18,498 nucleotides of DNA from Bacteroidaceae bacterium. Lineage in GTDB: Bacteria > Bacteroidota > Bacteroidia > Bacteroidales > Bacteroidaceae. Both the position numbers and the translations under genes were made by a program. The notes beneath the pieces are model-generated. The model worked only from the letters and a program-made list of their open reading frames with translations, had not been told where the DNA came from and searched no databases. The DNA lies in NCBI GenBank assembly GCA_023227685.1, contig JALNVG010000028.1, positions 1-18,498 on the forward strand, read 5' to 3'. Positions 8,451 through 17,077 of the stretch are shown piece by piece. Position 1 is the first letter of the stretch; the number at the start of each line of letters is the position of its first letter.

Positions 8451-9137
8451 TTAGCTACTTGATTTCATAACACCTTGCTTCACCGAAGGAGTAATCATAG
8501 GCATAACTTTTACAGAACTGGATTTCGCAGAATTGGTAGAATCAACTTGGGAATTTTCATTCACATGAAAAACGCCCTCTATATTATTAATTGTATAGAT
8601 AGTCATTTGTTCATTGGAATTAAACCCATGTCCAATAATAGTCCTATCAGGTTGTTTTATATGAATAAGCGCATTAGAATAAACTTTATGCAGTGCCTGA
8701 TCCCAAAAGAGTAGCGCAGTAGTAAAACGCTCGCCTTTAATGTTTTTGATGTCTACATGACCAGACAATCGCCAAAGTTTCTTTTGATCATAATAATAAG
8801 CAGTATCAGCCCTGATGCTTGCCTGTACCTTTAATAAAGAATCAAATTGTTCCAAATAAACACCTTTTTCAAAAGCCCAATAAGGAGGCCTTTTGCGATC
8901 AAACACATCCCATTTAGGAGTTGTAACCCGATAACGAATAACGCCAGAATCTGAGATTAAAGAAGAAACGCCTAACGTTTCCATAACAGGCAGAGAGTCA
9001 CGATTGGATATTGCAGCTGCAACAATTTTATGTTTATCTCCACATGATGAAAATAAAACAAGCATAACAATTGCAACAAAGGCAATTGTTATGCTAATTT
9101 GATGATTTAATTTTTTCTTCTTAAACCGATTTACCAT
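8451..9137 (-). CDS. lptC: LPS export ABC transporter periplasmic protein LptC
   Basis: LptC links the LptB2FG extractor in the inner membrane to the LptA bridge and passes LPS across the periplasm. The 228-residue product has a lysine-rich N-terminus (FKKKKLNH), one hydrophobic segment (about 14-30) and a lipobox LFSSC with the cysteine at residue 32; the Bacteroidetes form is thus probably a lipoprotein, where E. coli LptC keeps a membrane anchor. The mature part has the LptC/OstA-like beta pattern: VIRYRVTTPKWDVF, PYWAFEKGVYLEQFD, IRADTAYYYDQKKLWRLSG and later GHGFNSNEQM. Length fits the Bacteroidetes family. It starts 3 bases after the TPR gene and ends 16 bases before the corC-like gene. 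Identification is by pattern and context. Confidence 0.88.
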   Translation of the reverse strand: MVNRFKKKKLNHQISITIAFVAIVMLVLFSSCGDKHKIVAAAISNRDSLPVMETLGVSSLISDSGVIRYRVTTPKWDVFDRKRPPYWAFEKGVYLEQFDSLLKVQASIRADTAYYYDQKKLWRLSGHVDIKNIKGERFTTALLFWDQALHKVYSNALIHIKQPDRTIIGHGFNSNEQMTIYTINNIEGVFHVNENSQVDSTNSAKSSSVKVMPMITPSVKQGVMKSSS

Positions 9138-9140
9138 AAA

Positions 9141-10466
9141 TTATCTAATCGTTGTTGACTCTCCGATCCAACCGCCAACAGTAATTCGATCACCAGCCTT
9201 ATAGCCCAACATAAAGAGATCTTTGGTTTCCGGTGTATGAGCAGCATAAGCAGATATTAACCGATTGGCTTCTGAAGCACAACTTGGATCAACAGATTTT
9301 GCACGCTGCAAATTGTCTATACATACAAAGAAAGTACATTTATTTAACGCTGGCTCATCGCTCCAATTAGGACTTGATGCATAAAGGTTTGCAATCAAAA
9401 TATAAGGTGCACCATAGTGAGGATCATACCCAATAGCTTTTCTACAATATATTCTTGCCTGAGACAATTTCTTTACAGATGCCAGCACAGCAGCAACAGT
9501 ATACGATTTTTCAGCTTTCTTTTTCAGATTTTTTTCCAAATCAATTGCCTCATCAAAATATTTGATAGCACTAGTAACATCTCCCTTCTTAAAGGCCATA
9601 TATCCGCAACCAGAAGCAGCATCTGAAGTTGGCTCGATCTTATAAGCATACATCGAAGCTTTAAAATAAGCATCATTTTCTGTACACTTCATTGTTTTCA
9701 TTATATCAAGTACTTTCTTCATATAGCTCAGGTTCGTTTTATTGGCCTCAACCTTAGGTGCATAAATACTCTGCAAAGAAGCACAATCAGCTGTTCCACT
9801 ATTAATAAAGAGAGCAACCAAATTATCCTTTATACCTTGAAGATTTTTCTTCTTACTTTCATCAGCTTCCGCTACAATAGCAGAATCGACATATTGTGAA
9901 TCATCTAAATAATCTTGAATGAATTGTTCCTTAAAATCAGAATCCTCTTTCAATTTATTAAGAGACATCTGCAAAAAATAGAAAAGAATAGCAGGATCAC
10001 TTTCACTCTTACAAGCATGAACTGATTTACTCAACCAATCATAAGCCACCTTAGAATCAACCGTAGGCGCCAAAGCAATATAATCAATAGCTTTGTAACC
10101 AAGTGCCTCATCTACAGAGGATACTCGTACTCCATTAGCTAAAAAATCAGGAGTATATTTAATACGAGTATCATGTAATGCCATAAGCTCATCAAAATAT
10201 TTTTTATATTCTGGCGAAGTCTTATCCGTTTTGCCCATTAAGCCCTTTAGAATTTTAAAACCATCCGTAAAAGTATAAAAACGGAGTGTAGGACAGTTTT
10301 CCAAAACAATCTTCCAAGGCAAATAAGCATCTTTGAAATTTTTGGCTCTTACGGCTTCATGAGAGACACTGCTGTTCGATATGCATTTCTCATCTACTTG
10401 TTGAGAGAATGCTGATGTCACCCCTGCCGAAAGGAGCAATACAGCAACAACCATCTTAATCTTCAT
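9141..10466 (-). CDS. Secreted tetratricopeptide-repeat protein
   Basis: A 441-residue exported protein of unknown role. A type I signal peptide (MKIKMVVAVLLLSAGVTSAFSQ, split after about residue 20) is followed by a helical region with several cysteines (for example C28, C58, C152, C228, C261). TPR-like pairs of helices are visible at about 283-316 (CGYMAFKKGDVTSAIKYFDE), 318-351 (AAVLASVKKLSQARIYCRKA) and more loosely 352-395. The tail carries GYKAGDRITVGGWIGESTTI. TPR proteins act as scaffolds; the position directly in front of lptC (3-base gap) hints at an envelope task. The same type of protein commonly sits before lptC in Bacteroides as far as I recall. It is the first gene of its cluster, with a good promoter about 130 bases upstream. 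Confidence 0.85.
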   Translation of the reverse strand: MKIKMVVAVLLLSAGVTSAFSQQVDEKCISNSSVSHEAVRAKNFKDAYLPWKIVLENCPTLRFYTFTDGFKILKGLMGKTDKTSPEYKKYFDELMALHDTRIKYTPDFLANGVRVSSVDEALGYKAIDYIALAPTVDSKVAYDWLSKSVHACKSESDPAILFYFLQMSLNKLKEDSDFKEQFIQDYLDDSQYVDSAIVAEADESKKKNLQGIKDNLVALFINSGTADCASLQSIYAPKVEANKTNLSYMKKVLDIMKTMKCTENDAYFKASMYAYKIEPTSDAASGCGYMAFKKGDVTSAIKYFDEAIDLEKNLKKKAEKSYTVAAVLASVKKLSQARIYCRKAIGYDPHYGAPYILIANLYASSPNWSDEPALNKCTFFVCIDNLQRAKSVDPSCASEANRLISAYAAHTPETKDLFMLGYKAGDRITVGGWIGESTTIR

Positions 10467-10554
10467 TGTTCACGAACTTTAATTGTTTGTTATTTTATTA
10501 GTTATTTATTATTTCTCTTAAAAAAGACGAGGTACATATTTGTTCACCGTATAC

Positions 10555-10576
10555 CTATATTATATAGATAATATAG
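10555..10576. repeat. AT-rich inverted repeat in the leader of the TPR-lptC transcript
   Basis: CTATATTAT (10555-10563) is the exact reverse complement of ATAATATAG (10568-10576), with a 4-base loop between. If transcription starts just after the -7 element at 10599-10606, this hairpin lies near the 5' end of the TPR-lptC-corC mRNA. It could stabilise the message or bind a regulator; being pure AT apart from the ends, it could also be chance. Confidence 0.5.
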
Positions 10577-10598
10577 CCAAGACCTTTTCTTATGGTCG

Positions 10599-10606
10599 CA
10601 AAGATA
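10599..10606 (-). promoter_or_regulatory. Promoter -7 element for TPR-lptC-corC cluster
   Basis: The minus strand reads TATCTTTG, a full match to the Bacteroidetes -7 consensus TAnnTTTG. A partial -33 match, CTTG, lies 18 bases upstream (consensus TTTG at 19-21). Transcription would start about 10590 and give a leader of about 120 bases before the TPR start codon at 10466. Confidence 0.65.
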
Positions 10607-10833
10607 AGAAAAATGATATTAAATCAAGTAATTTGATTGAATATTTTAAATAATCCTTATTGAATTTAGAAAAAATTATCTCTCCATTATAAGATGATAT
10701 TATCTTGAATATTGGCAAAACAAGAAAAAGAGGTTATTACATTAACGAAAAGAATAAGAATCAAGCATTCTTTTGTATTCTAAAAACATCTTTCATTTTA
10801 TTATTGAAATTTTTTTTATCCGTATATTCTTCG

Positions 10834-10841
10834 TAAATTCG
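10834..10841 (+). promoter_or_regulatory. Candidate -7 promoter element for lnb-type gene
   Basis: TAAATTCG is one mismatch from TAnnTTTG and lies 30 bases before the chosen ATG at 10872, a normal leader length. The -33 position is an all-T run rather than TTTG. It supports placing the start at 10872, because a longer reading frame beginning further upstream would contain the promoter. Confidence 0.5.
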
Positions 10842-10871
10842 CAGCGAAAAATCAAGAGTCCGAAAAGAGAT

Positions 10872-12077
10872 ATGATAAAGCGAAATATATTACTAATCAT
10901 TCTATTTCTCAGTCTGACAATGCAGTCGGGAAATAAGGCCTACGCTTCAAAAAACGATTCCGTTTGCCTGAGCCTCATTACGTGCGCTCCAGGTAATGCG
11001 ATATGGTCTTTATTCGGACATACCGCTATTCGCTATAAAGATCCCTCACGGGGGATAGATGTTGTCTTCAATTATGGGGTATTTGATTTTAATAAGCCAC
11101 ACTTTATTTGGAGATTCATTTTAGGACAAACCGACTATCAAATGGGGGCTGATGATTATAACCATTTCATAAATTCTTATGCTTTCTTTAATCGAAGCGT
11201 CTGGCAGCAAACACTTAATTTGACACCAACAGAAAAAGAAAAGTTAATCAACTTATTAGAAATTAATTATCAACCCCAAAACAGATATTACCGCTATAAT
11301 TTCTTTTATGACAATTGTGCCACTCGCCCTCGCAACGTAATAGAAGAGTGCATCAATGGAAGAGTTTTCTACAATACAAATATTCAAGATGTAGCAAATG
11401 CATCAAAGTCATATCGGGATATAGTTCACCAATTTACAAAAGGACACCCATGGGCCCGCTTCGGCATAGATTTGTGTTTAGGGAACGAGGCAGATCTCCC
11501 TATTAACTATCGATCAATGATGTTCGCACCATACTATCTTAGAGATTTTTTTGCCCAGGCAAAAATTGATAATGGGAAAGTTGAACGACCATTGACTAAC
11601 CAAAATCGACAACTACTGAATGCCGATTCAAAGATTAATAAATCATGGCAATATCCCACCCCATTACAAAGTGCATTATTATTATTTGTTCTTACCATTA
11701 TTTCCTGTATCATCAGCCTCAAAAGGAAAAGAACACTTTGGGCTGTAGACATAGTCCTCTTCGGTAGTGCTGGAATAACCGGATGCATTCTTGCTTTTTT
11801 GGTTTTATTTTCAGAACATCCAACGGTAGGATCTAATTATCTCCTGTTTATCTTTCATCCGGGGCATCTTCTATTTCTTCCTTATATAATATATTGTGCG
11901 AGAAAGAAAAAAAAATCTATATATCACCTACTCAACGCTATTGATTTAACTCTTTTTATTGTGTTTTTACATTTCATACCTCAAAAAATTGATTTAGCTG
12001 TCATACCTTTGGCATTATGTTTGCTTATACGCTCATTGAGCAATTTAATATTGACCTACAAAAAACAAAATGAATAG
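10872..12077 (+). CDS. Lnb-type (DUF4105) membrane protein, probable lipoprotein N-acyltransferase
   Basis: The 401-residue product starts at the ATG at 10872, chosen because it opens a signal sequence (MIKRNILLIILFLSL, with KAYA near 22-25). The frame continues upstream only to a TTG at 10773 and would then include the promoter. The periplasmic N-terminal domain has the DUF4105 hallmarks: LFGHTAIR (48-54), FNYGVFDF (67-73), FILGQTDYQMG (82-92) and YDNCATRPRN (146-155). H50 and C149 are the likely catalytic pair, in the His-then-Cys order of permuted papain-like folds. The C-terminal part (about 265-393) has about five membrane segments. DUF4105 proteins of Bacteroides include Lnb, reported to add the third acyl chain to lipoproteins; whether this copy is that enzyme or a paralogue is open. 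Its end overlaps the next gene by 8 bases. Confidence 0.82.
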   Translation: MIKRNILLIILFLSLTMQSGNKAYASKNDSVCLSLITCAPGNAIWSLFGHTAIRYKDPSRGIDVVFNYGVFDFNKPHFIWRFILGQTDYQMGADDYNHFINSYAFFNRSVWQQTLNLTPTEKEKLINLLEINYQPQNRYYRYNFFYDNCATRPRNVIEECINGRVFYNTNIQDVANASKSYRDIVHQFTKGHPWARFGIDLCLGNEADLPINYRSMMFAPYYLRDFFAQAKIDNGKVERPLTNQNRQLLNADSKINKSWQYPTPLQSALLLFVLTIISCIISLKRKRTLWAVDIVLFGSAGITGCILAFLVLFSEHPTVGSNYLLFIFHPGHLLFLPYIIYCARKKKKSIYHLLNAIDLTLFIVFLHFIPQKIDLAVIPLALCLLIRSLSNLILTYKKQNE

Positions 12078-13644
12078 ATTTCTCACTTCACTTATAGCAG
12101 CATTAACCCTAACAAGCTTACAAGCACAAACATTGCAGAAAGCTCCTCGGTTGGTTATTGTGCTAACCATCGATCAATTAAGAACAGATTATTTAGATGA
12201 TTTTTCATCTATTCTTGGGCAAGACGGATTTAAAAAGCTATGGAAAGAAGGAAGGGTTTATTGTAATGCGGAATTTACTTTTAACAAAATAGATCGCTCA
12301 TCAGCTGTTGCTGCTATTTATAGTGGCACGACCCCATCAATTAACGGCATCATCTCTAATCAATGGATGGATATAAAATCTCTACAAACAGTAAACAGCA
12401 CTGATGATAAATCATTTATGGGATACTATACTGATGAAAATAGTGCTGCAACGAGACTCTTATCTTCGACCATAACAGACGAATTAAAAATAGCCTCACA
12501 AAAGAGAGCATTAGTATACTCCATCTCACCATTTCGCGACACAGCCATACTATCAGCAGGGCACGCTGCCAATGGAGCTTTTTGGATAAACAAAAATACC
12601 GGAAAGTGGTGCGGAACAACTTATTATGGTGATTTTCCCGAGTGGATAAACCAATACAATGAAAGCAAATCCGTAGATTACAGAATTAAGGATATTGTTT
12701 GGGAACCCGTATATCCACGTTTTATGTATTCTTTTTTACCCGACTGGAGAGATCTTAATTTCAAATATAAATTCGCTGATAATCACGAAAACAAATATAG
12801 ACGATTAATCACTAGTCCGTATGTCAACGATGAAGTTAATGCCTTAACTGAAACTCTGCTAAATAAAACAGACATAGGAACAGATAATATTACAGATTTG
12901 TTATGTTTAACTTATTATGCTGGGAATTATAATCACAAATCAATACAAGAGTGTGCTACCGAAATTCAAGATACCTATGTCCGACTTGATCGGAGTTTAG
13001 CTAATTTACTAAAAATAATAAAAGGGAAAATCGACTTAAAGGACGTATTATTCTGTATCACATCAACAGGATATAGTGATACTGAATCGGCAGACCACGG
13101 TTCATACAATATTCCAGGAGGAGAATTTCACATGAATAGATGTGCCGCACTGTTGAATATGTATCTAATGGCAACGTATGGAGAAGGCAAATATATTGAG
13201 ACGTATTATAACCAACAAATATTCCTTAATCATAAACTTTTAGAAAACAAAAATCTAAATCTGGAAGAAGTCGAAAAGAAAACAGCTGAATTTTTAGTTC
13301 AATTTAGTGGTGTAAACGAAGTTTATACATCAAACCAACTACTTCTTGGAGCTTGGACTCCAGAAATTGAAAAGAGACGCAACTCTTACAACCGTAAACT
13401 ATCAGGAGATATCATGGTTGATGTACTACCCGGATGGACTATTGTTGATGAAAAGAATTCAAACACAAAAAATGTGAGACTTGAATTTACACCTTCACCA
13501 TTCATCTTTTTCGGTTATGATATCAAGCCAGCCATTATTCAAACACCCGTAACCATAGATCATATTGCGCCTACTCTATCACGTCTAATTAGAATTAGGG
13601 CACCCAATGGATGCAAAGCAGCCCCTTTCGTAGACATTCAATAA
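12070..13644 (+). CDS. Alkaline phosphatase superfamily (PafA-like) protein with degenerate active site
   Basis: A 524-residue exported protein (signal peptide 1-20, ending LQAQ) with the overall plan of type I phosphodiesterase/PafA proteins: LVIVLTIDQLRTDYL (28-42), AAIYSGTTPSINGIISNQWM (81-100), AGHAANGAFWINKNTGKW (163-180), DTYVRLDRSLANLL (301-314) and VTIDHIAPTLSRL (494-506). The catalytic parts do not fit. The stretch that normally holds the nucleophile and a PGHA-like motif reads IDRSSAVAA (74-82), the metal-binding SSTDxxGH is YYAGNYNHK (282-290), and the SDHG motif is replaced by TSTGY (331-335). D35 is kept. I infer a binding or structural role, or altered chemistry, rather than ordinary phosphatase activity. 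It overlaps the lnb-type gene by 8 bases, so the two are translated together and may work together. Confidence 0.82.
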   Translation: MNRFLTSLIAALTLTSLQAQTLQKAPRLVIVLTIDQLRTDYLDDFSSILGQDGFKKLWKEGRVYCNAEFTFNKIDRSSAVAAIYSGTTPSINGIISNQWMDIKSLQTVNSTDDKSFMGYYTDENSAATRLLSSTITDELKIASQKRALVYSISPFRDTAILSAGHAANGAFWINKNTGKWCGTTYYGDFPEWINQYNESKSVDYRIKDIVWEPVYPRFMYSFLPDWRDLNFKYKFADNHENKYRRLITSPYVNDEVNALTETLLNKTDIGTDNITDLLCLTYYAGNYNHKSIQECATEIQDTYVRLDRSLANLLKIIKGKIDLKDVLFCITSTGYSDTESADHGSYNIPGGEFHMNRCAALLNMYLMATYGEGKYIETYYNQQIFLNHKLLENKNLNLEEVEKKTAEFLVQFSGVNEVYTSNQLLLGAWTPEIEKRRNSYNRKLSGDIMVDVLPGWTIVDEKNSNTKNVRLEFTPSPFIFFGYDIKPAIIQTPVTIDHIAPTLSRLIRIRAPNGCKAAPFVDIQ

Positions 13645-13660
13645 ATGCTATTAAAATAAA

Positions 13661-13694
13661 AAAATGCAATAATTGCAGAAACAAGCAGCATTTT
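13661..13694 (+). terminator. Weak hairpin after the phosphatase-like gene
   Basis: AAAATGC (13661-13667) pairs with GCATTTT (13688-13694), giving a 7-base stem that begins 17 bases after the stop codon. The loop is 20 bases, and the only T residues following are those of the stem. Inside, TGCAAT-A-ATTGCA (13665-13677) is a second small palindrome. It may be a weak terminator, but it overlaps the secA promoter region, so an operator role is equally possible. Confidence 0.3.
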
Positions 13695-13697
13695 ATG

Positions 13698-13705
13698 TAA
13701 CTTTG
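13698..13705 (+). promoter_or_regulatory. Promoter -7 element for secA
   Basis: TAACTTTG is a full match to the Bacteroidetes TAnnTTTG element. It lies 46 bases before the secA ATG at 13752. An ATTG at 13672-13675 is a near match to the -33 TTTG, with a spacing of 22 bases where 19-21 is usual. secA is therefore probably transcribed from its own promoter. Confidence 0.65.
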
Positions 13706-13751
13706 TCTATTAATTACTTAATCATTATAAACGATAATAATAAATTAAAAT

Positions 13752-16700
13752 ATGGGATTCAATAATTTTTTAAGCTCGGTTTTTGGAAACAAATCTACGA
13801 GAGACATGAAAGAGATTAAACCCTGGGTAGATAAAATAAAAAAAGCCTACTTGGAGATTGATCAACTAGACAATGATGCCCTCCGTGCAAAAACAGGAGA
13901 AATCAGAAAATATATCCACGACTCTGCTAATGAAGAACGCACTAAAATTGAAGCACTTAGAAATAAGATAGAAGAAATCGAGATGGAAGATCGTGAAGAC
14001 ATCTTCAACCAAATTGACAAATTGGATAAAGAAGTCTTGGATAAATATGAAATAGCCTTGAACGAAGTTTTACCTGTGGCATTTTCTATTATGAAATCTA
14101 CGGCACGCCGCTTTTGTGAAAACGAAACAGTTGAAGTTACTGCTACAGATTTCGATAAACAGTTGGCTGCCTCAAAAGATTTTGTTCACATCGAAGGAGA
14201 CAAAGCCATTTATCAAAACCACTGGATGGCAGGTGGCAATGAAATCCTTTGGAATATGGTTCACTACGACGTACAGCTCTTTGGCGGTGTCGTATTACAT
14301 CAAGGTAAAATAGCAGAGATGGCAACCGGTGAAGGTAAAACATTGGTTGCAACACTACCGGTCTTCTTAAATGCACTGACCGGCAATGGCGTGCATGTTG
14401 TCACCGTCAACGATTACTTGGCCAAACGTGACTCAGAATGGATGGGACCGTTATATATGTTTCACGGACTAAGCGTAGACTGTATTGACAGACACCAACC
14501 GAACTCTGACGCACGTAGGAAAGCCTATTTGGCAGATATTGCATTCGGTACAAACAACGAATTCGGTTTCGATTATCTACGCGATAATATGGCAATCAGC
14601 CCCAAAGATCTCGTTCAAAGAGGACACAATTATGCAATTGTCGATGAGGTTGATTCCGTTTTAATTGATGACGCACGTACCCCGTTAATCATTTCAGGAC
14701 CTATACCCAAGGGTGATGATCAAATGTATGAGCAACTTAAACCACAAGTTGAGCGTCTTGTTGAAGTTCAAAATGCATTAGCTACAAAATATTTGAGCGA
14801 TGCAAAAAGGCTAATTGCTACCGGAGAGAAAGGCAAGATGGAAGAAGGCTTTCTTGCCCTTTATCGTAGCCACAAAGCACTACCCAAAAGCAAAGCGTTA
14901 ATTAAATTTCTCAGTGAACAAGGCATGAAGTCAGGCATGCTGAAGACTGAAGAAATATACATGGAACAAAATATGAAACGAATGCACGAGGTAACCGACC
15001 CGCTGTATTTTGTTATTGACGAGAAATTAAACAGTGCTGACCTGACAGATAAAGGCATTGATTTAATATCCCAAAAAGCGGATGATCCTAACTTTTTTGT
15101 TTTACCCGATATTACTACTGAACTTTCAGCTCTTGAAAACGAGAAAAGTTTAAATAAGGAACAAATATTACAAAAGAAAGACGAGTTACTTACAACTTAC
15201 TCTATCAAGGCAGAACGTGTACATACAATCACACAACTATTGAAAGCATATACCATGTTCAGTAAAGATGATGAATATGTCGTTATTGACGGTCAAGTAA
15301 AAATTGTTGATGAGCAGACTGGACGTATCATGGAAGGTCGTCGATATTCCGATGGCTTACACCAAGCACTCGAGGCCAAAGAAAACGTAAAAATTGAAGC
15401 TGCGACACAAACTTTTGCTACCATCACTTTACAAAATTATTTCCGCATGTATCACAAACTGTCTGGTATGACAGGTACAGCCGAAACGGAAGCTGGAGAA
15501 TTATGGGATATTTATAAACTTGATGTAGTTGTCATTCCGACTAATCGAGCGATATCACGTGTTGATATGAACGATCGTGTATACAAAACGAAACGCGAAA
15601 AGTACAAGGCCGTAATTGAGGAAATCGAGAAGCTTACCCAAGTTGGGCGGCCAGTATTAGTAGGTACAACCTCTGTCGAGATATCTGAAATGCTAAGTAA
15701 AATGCTTTCAATGAGAAAAATATCTCATAGCGTTTTGAATGCAAAACAGCATCAAAGAGAAGCTGAAATTGTAGCAAATGCGGGGCAAAAAAGCACCGTG
15801 ACCATTGCAACAAATATGGCAGGGCGCGGTACCGATATAAAATTAAGCGAAGAAGTTAAAGAAGCAGGAGGCTTGGCCATTATCGGTACAGAGCGACATG
15901 AGTCACGGCGAGTTGACCGTCAGTTACGTGGCCGTGCAGGACGTCAAGGTGACCCAGGTAGTTCTGTATTCTTTGTTTCTCTCGAAGATAACTTGATGAG
16001 ACTGTTTGCATCCGAACGTATTTCCCGCGTAATGGACAAATTGGGATTCAAGGAAGGCGAAATGATCGAAGCTAAAATGATTTCAGACTCTATCGAACGC
16101 GCACAAAAGAAAGTTGAAGAAAACAACTTCGGTATCCGTAAGCACTTGTTGGAATACGATGATGTAATGAATAAGCAGCGTAAAGTAATCTATGAAGAAC
16201 GTCGCCATGCTCTTATGGGCGAACGTATCGGCATGGATATCACAAACATGATTTGGGATCGCTGCTTTAACGCATTAGAAAAAGCTGATTTCGCTGAATG
16301 CGAATTAGAATTATTCCAAACTTTAGCTATAGAAACTGGATTTACAGAAGAGGAATTTTCGAAGGACGACAAGCAAAAACTAGCGAACAAAACTTTTGAT
16401 GTAGCAATGGCCAGTTTCAAACGTAAAACAGACAGAATGGCACAAATAGCAAATCCTGTCATTAAACAAGTTTATGAGACCCAAGGTCAACAATACGAAA
16501 ATATTTTGATTCCTATCACCGATGGAAAACAAATGTATAATATATCTGTCAACTTGAAAGCAGCCTATGAAAGTGAGTCTAAAGAAGTCGTCAAATCATT
16601 TGAAAAATCTATTCTTTTGCACGTTATTGACGAAGCTTGGAAAGAAAATTTGCGCGAATTAGATGAACTAAGACAATCTGTGCAAAATGCAAGCTATGAA

Positions 16701-17054
16701 CAAAAAGACCCACTATTAGTTTACAAGCTTGAATCGGTAAATCTCTTTGATAGCATGATTGATAAAATCAATAATGAAACTGTAGCTATATTAATGCGTG
16801 GTCAAATTCCCACAGATACATCACAACAGACACGAGCTATAGCTGCAGCTCCGGAAAAGCATCAAGATATGAGTAAATACAGAGAAAACAAACAAGATCT
16901 TAGTGATCCAAATCAAAAAGCTGCTGCTCAACAAGATACAAGAGAAACTCAAAATCACCAACCTATTCATGCTGAAAAAAGAATCGGGCGCAATGATCCA
17001 TGTCCATGTGGAAGTGGAAAGAAATATAAAAACTGTCACGGACGTGATCTATAG
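13752..17054 (+). CDS. secA: Preprotein translocase ATPase SecA (Bacteroidetes long form)
   Basis: SecA binds unfolded preproteins and drives them through SecYEG with ATP. The 1100-residue protein is complete: Walker A MATGEGKT (190-197), DYLAKRDSEWMGP (221-233), Walker B region VDEVDSVLIDDARTPLI (297-313), TGRIMEGRRYSDGLHQALEAKE (523-544), LSGMTGTA (570-577), TNMAGRGTDIKL (687-698) and the GTERHESRRVDRQLRGRAGRQGDPG stretch (712-736). The C-terminal zinc motif has C1084, C1086, C1095 and H1096 and would bind SecB or ribosomes. It is about 200 residues longer than E. coli SecA. Extra residues lie in a charged helical insert near 58-105 and around the preprotein cross-linking domain (about 320-500), as known for Bacteroidetes SecA. 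It has its own promoter candidate and is followed by a strong inverted repeat. Confidence 0.99.
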   Translation: MGFNNFLSSVFGNKSTRDMKEIKPWVDKIKKAYLEIDQLDNDALRAKTGEIRKYIHDSANEERTKIEALRNKIEEIEMEDREDIFNQIDKLDKEVLDKYEIALNEVLPVAFSIMKSTARRFCENETVEVTATDFDKQLAASKDFVHIEGDKAIYQNHWMAGGNEILWNMVHYDVQLFGGVVLHQGKIAEMATGEGKTLVATLPVFLNALTGNGVHVVTVNDYLAKRDSEWMGPLYMFHGLSVDCIDRHQPNSDARRKAYLADIAFGTNNEFGFDYLRDNMAISPKDLVQRGHNYAIVDEVDSVLIDDARTPLIISGPIPKGDDQMYEQLKPQVERLVEVQNALATKYLSDAKRLIATGEKGKMEEGFLALYRSHKALPKSKALIKFLSEQGMKSGMLKTEEIYMEQNMKRMHEVTDPLYFVIDEKLNSADLTDKGIDLISQKADDPNFFVLPDITTELSALENEKSLNKEQILQKKDELLTTYSIKAERVHTITQLLKAYTMFSKDDEYVVIDGQVKIVDEQTGRIMEGRRYSDGLHQALEAKENVKIEAATQTFATITLQNYFRMYHKLSGMTGTAETEAGELWDIYKLDVVVIPTNRAISRVDMNDRVYKTKREKYKAVIEEIEKLTQVGRPVLVGTTSVEISEMLSKMLSMRKISHSVLNAKQHQREAEIVANAGQKSTVTIATNMAGRGTDIKLSEEVKEAGGLAIIGTERHESRRVDRQLRGRAGRQGDPGSSVFFVSLEDNLMRLFASERISRVMDKLGFKEGEMIEAKMISDSIERAQKKVEENNFGIRKHLLEYDDVMNKQRKVIYEERRHALMGERIGMDITNMIWDRCFNALEKADFAECELELFQTLAIETGFTEEEFSKDDKQKLANKTFDVAMASFKRKTDRMAQIANPVIKQVYETQGQQYENILIPITDGKQMYNISVNLKAAYESESKEVVKSFEKSILLHVIDEAWKENLRELDELRQSVQNASYEQKDPLLVYKLESVNLFDSMIDKINNETVAILMRGQIPTDTSQQTRAIAAAPEKHQDMSKYRENKQDLSDPNQKAAAQQDTRETQNHQPIHAEKRIGRNDPCPCGSGKKYKNCHGRDL

Positions 17055-17077
17055 CACCTGTACATACCCAATAAAAA

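Larger units (their letters stand above)
10467..10871. other. Divergent intergenic region (about 405 bases)
   Basis: This very AT-rich gap separates the minus-strand TPR gene from the plus-strand lnb-type gene. I see no credible gene in it on either strand. It holds one promoter candidate facing each way (10599-10606 minus, 10834-10841 plus), a 22-base inverted repeat in the leader of the TPR transcript (10555-10576) and, between the two promoters, a near-palindrome of 16 bases (10691-10706, one G-T pair in eight) and a small 6-base stem followed by four T residues (10756-10774). The last two may be operators or chance in AT-rich sequence. Confidence 0.7.

Noticed and set aside
10773..10871. 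N-terminal extension of the lnb-type gene from a TTG at 10773
   Set aside because: The extension is an odd Phe/Ile-rich stretch containing the promoter candidate at 10834-10841, while the ATG at 10872 opens a normal signal peptide.
16190..16462. Minus-strand open frame of 90 codons inside secA
   Set aside because: It lies opposite a highly conserved coding region, has no recognisable domain or promoter, and is best explained as a mirror of secA codon use.
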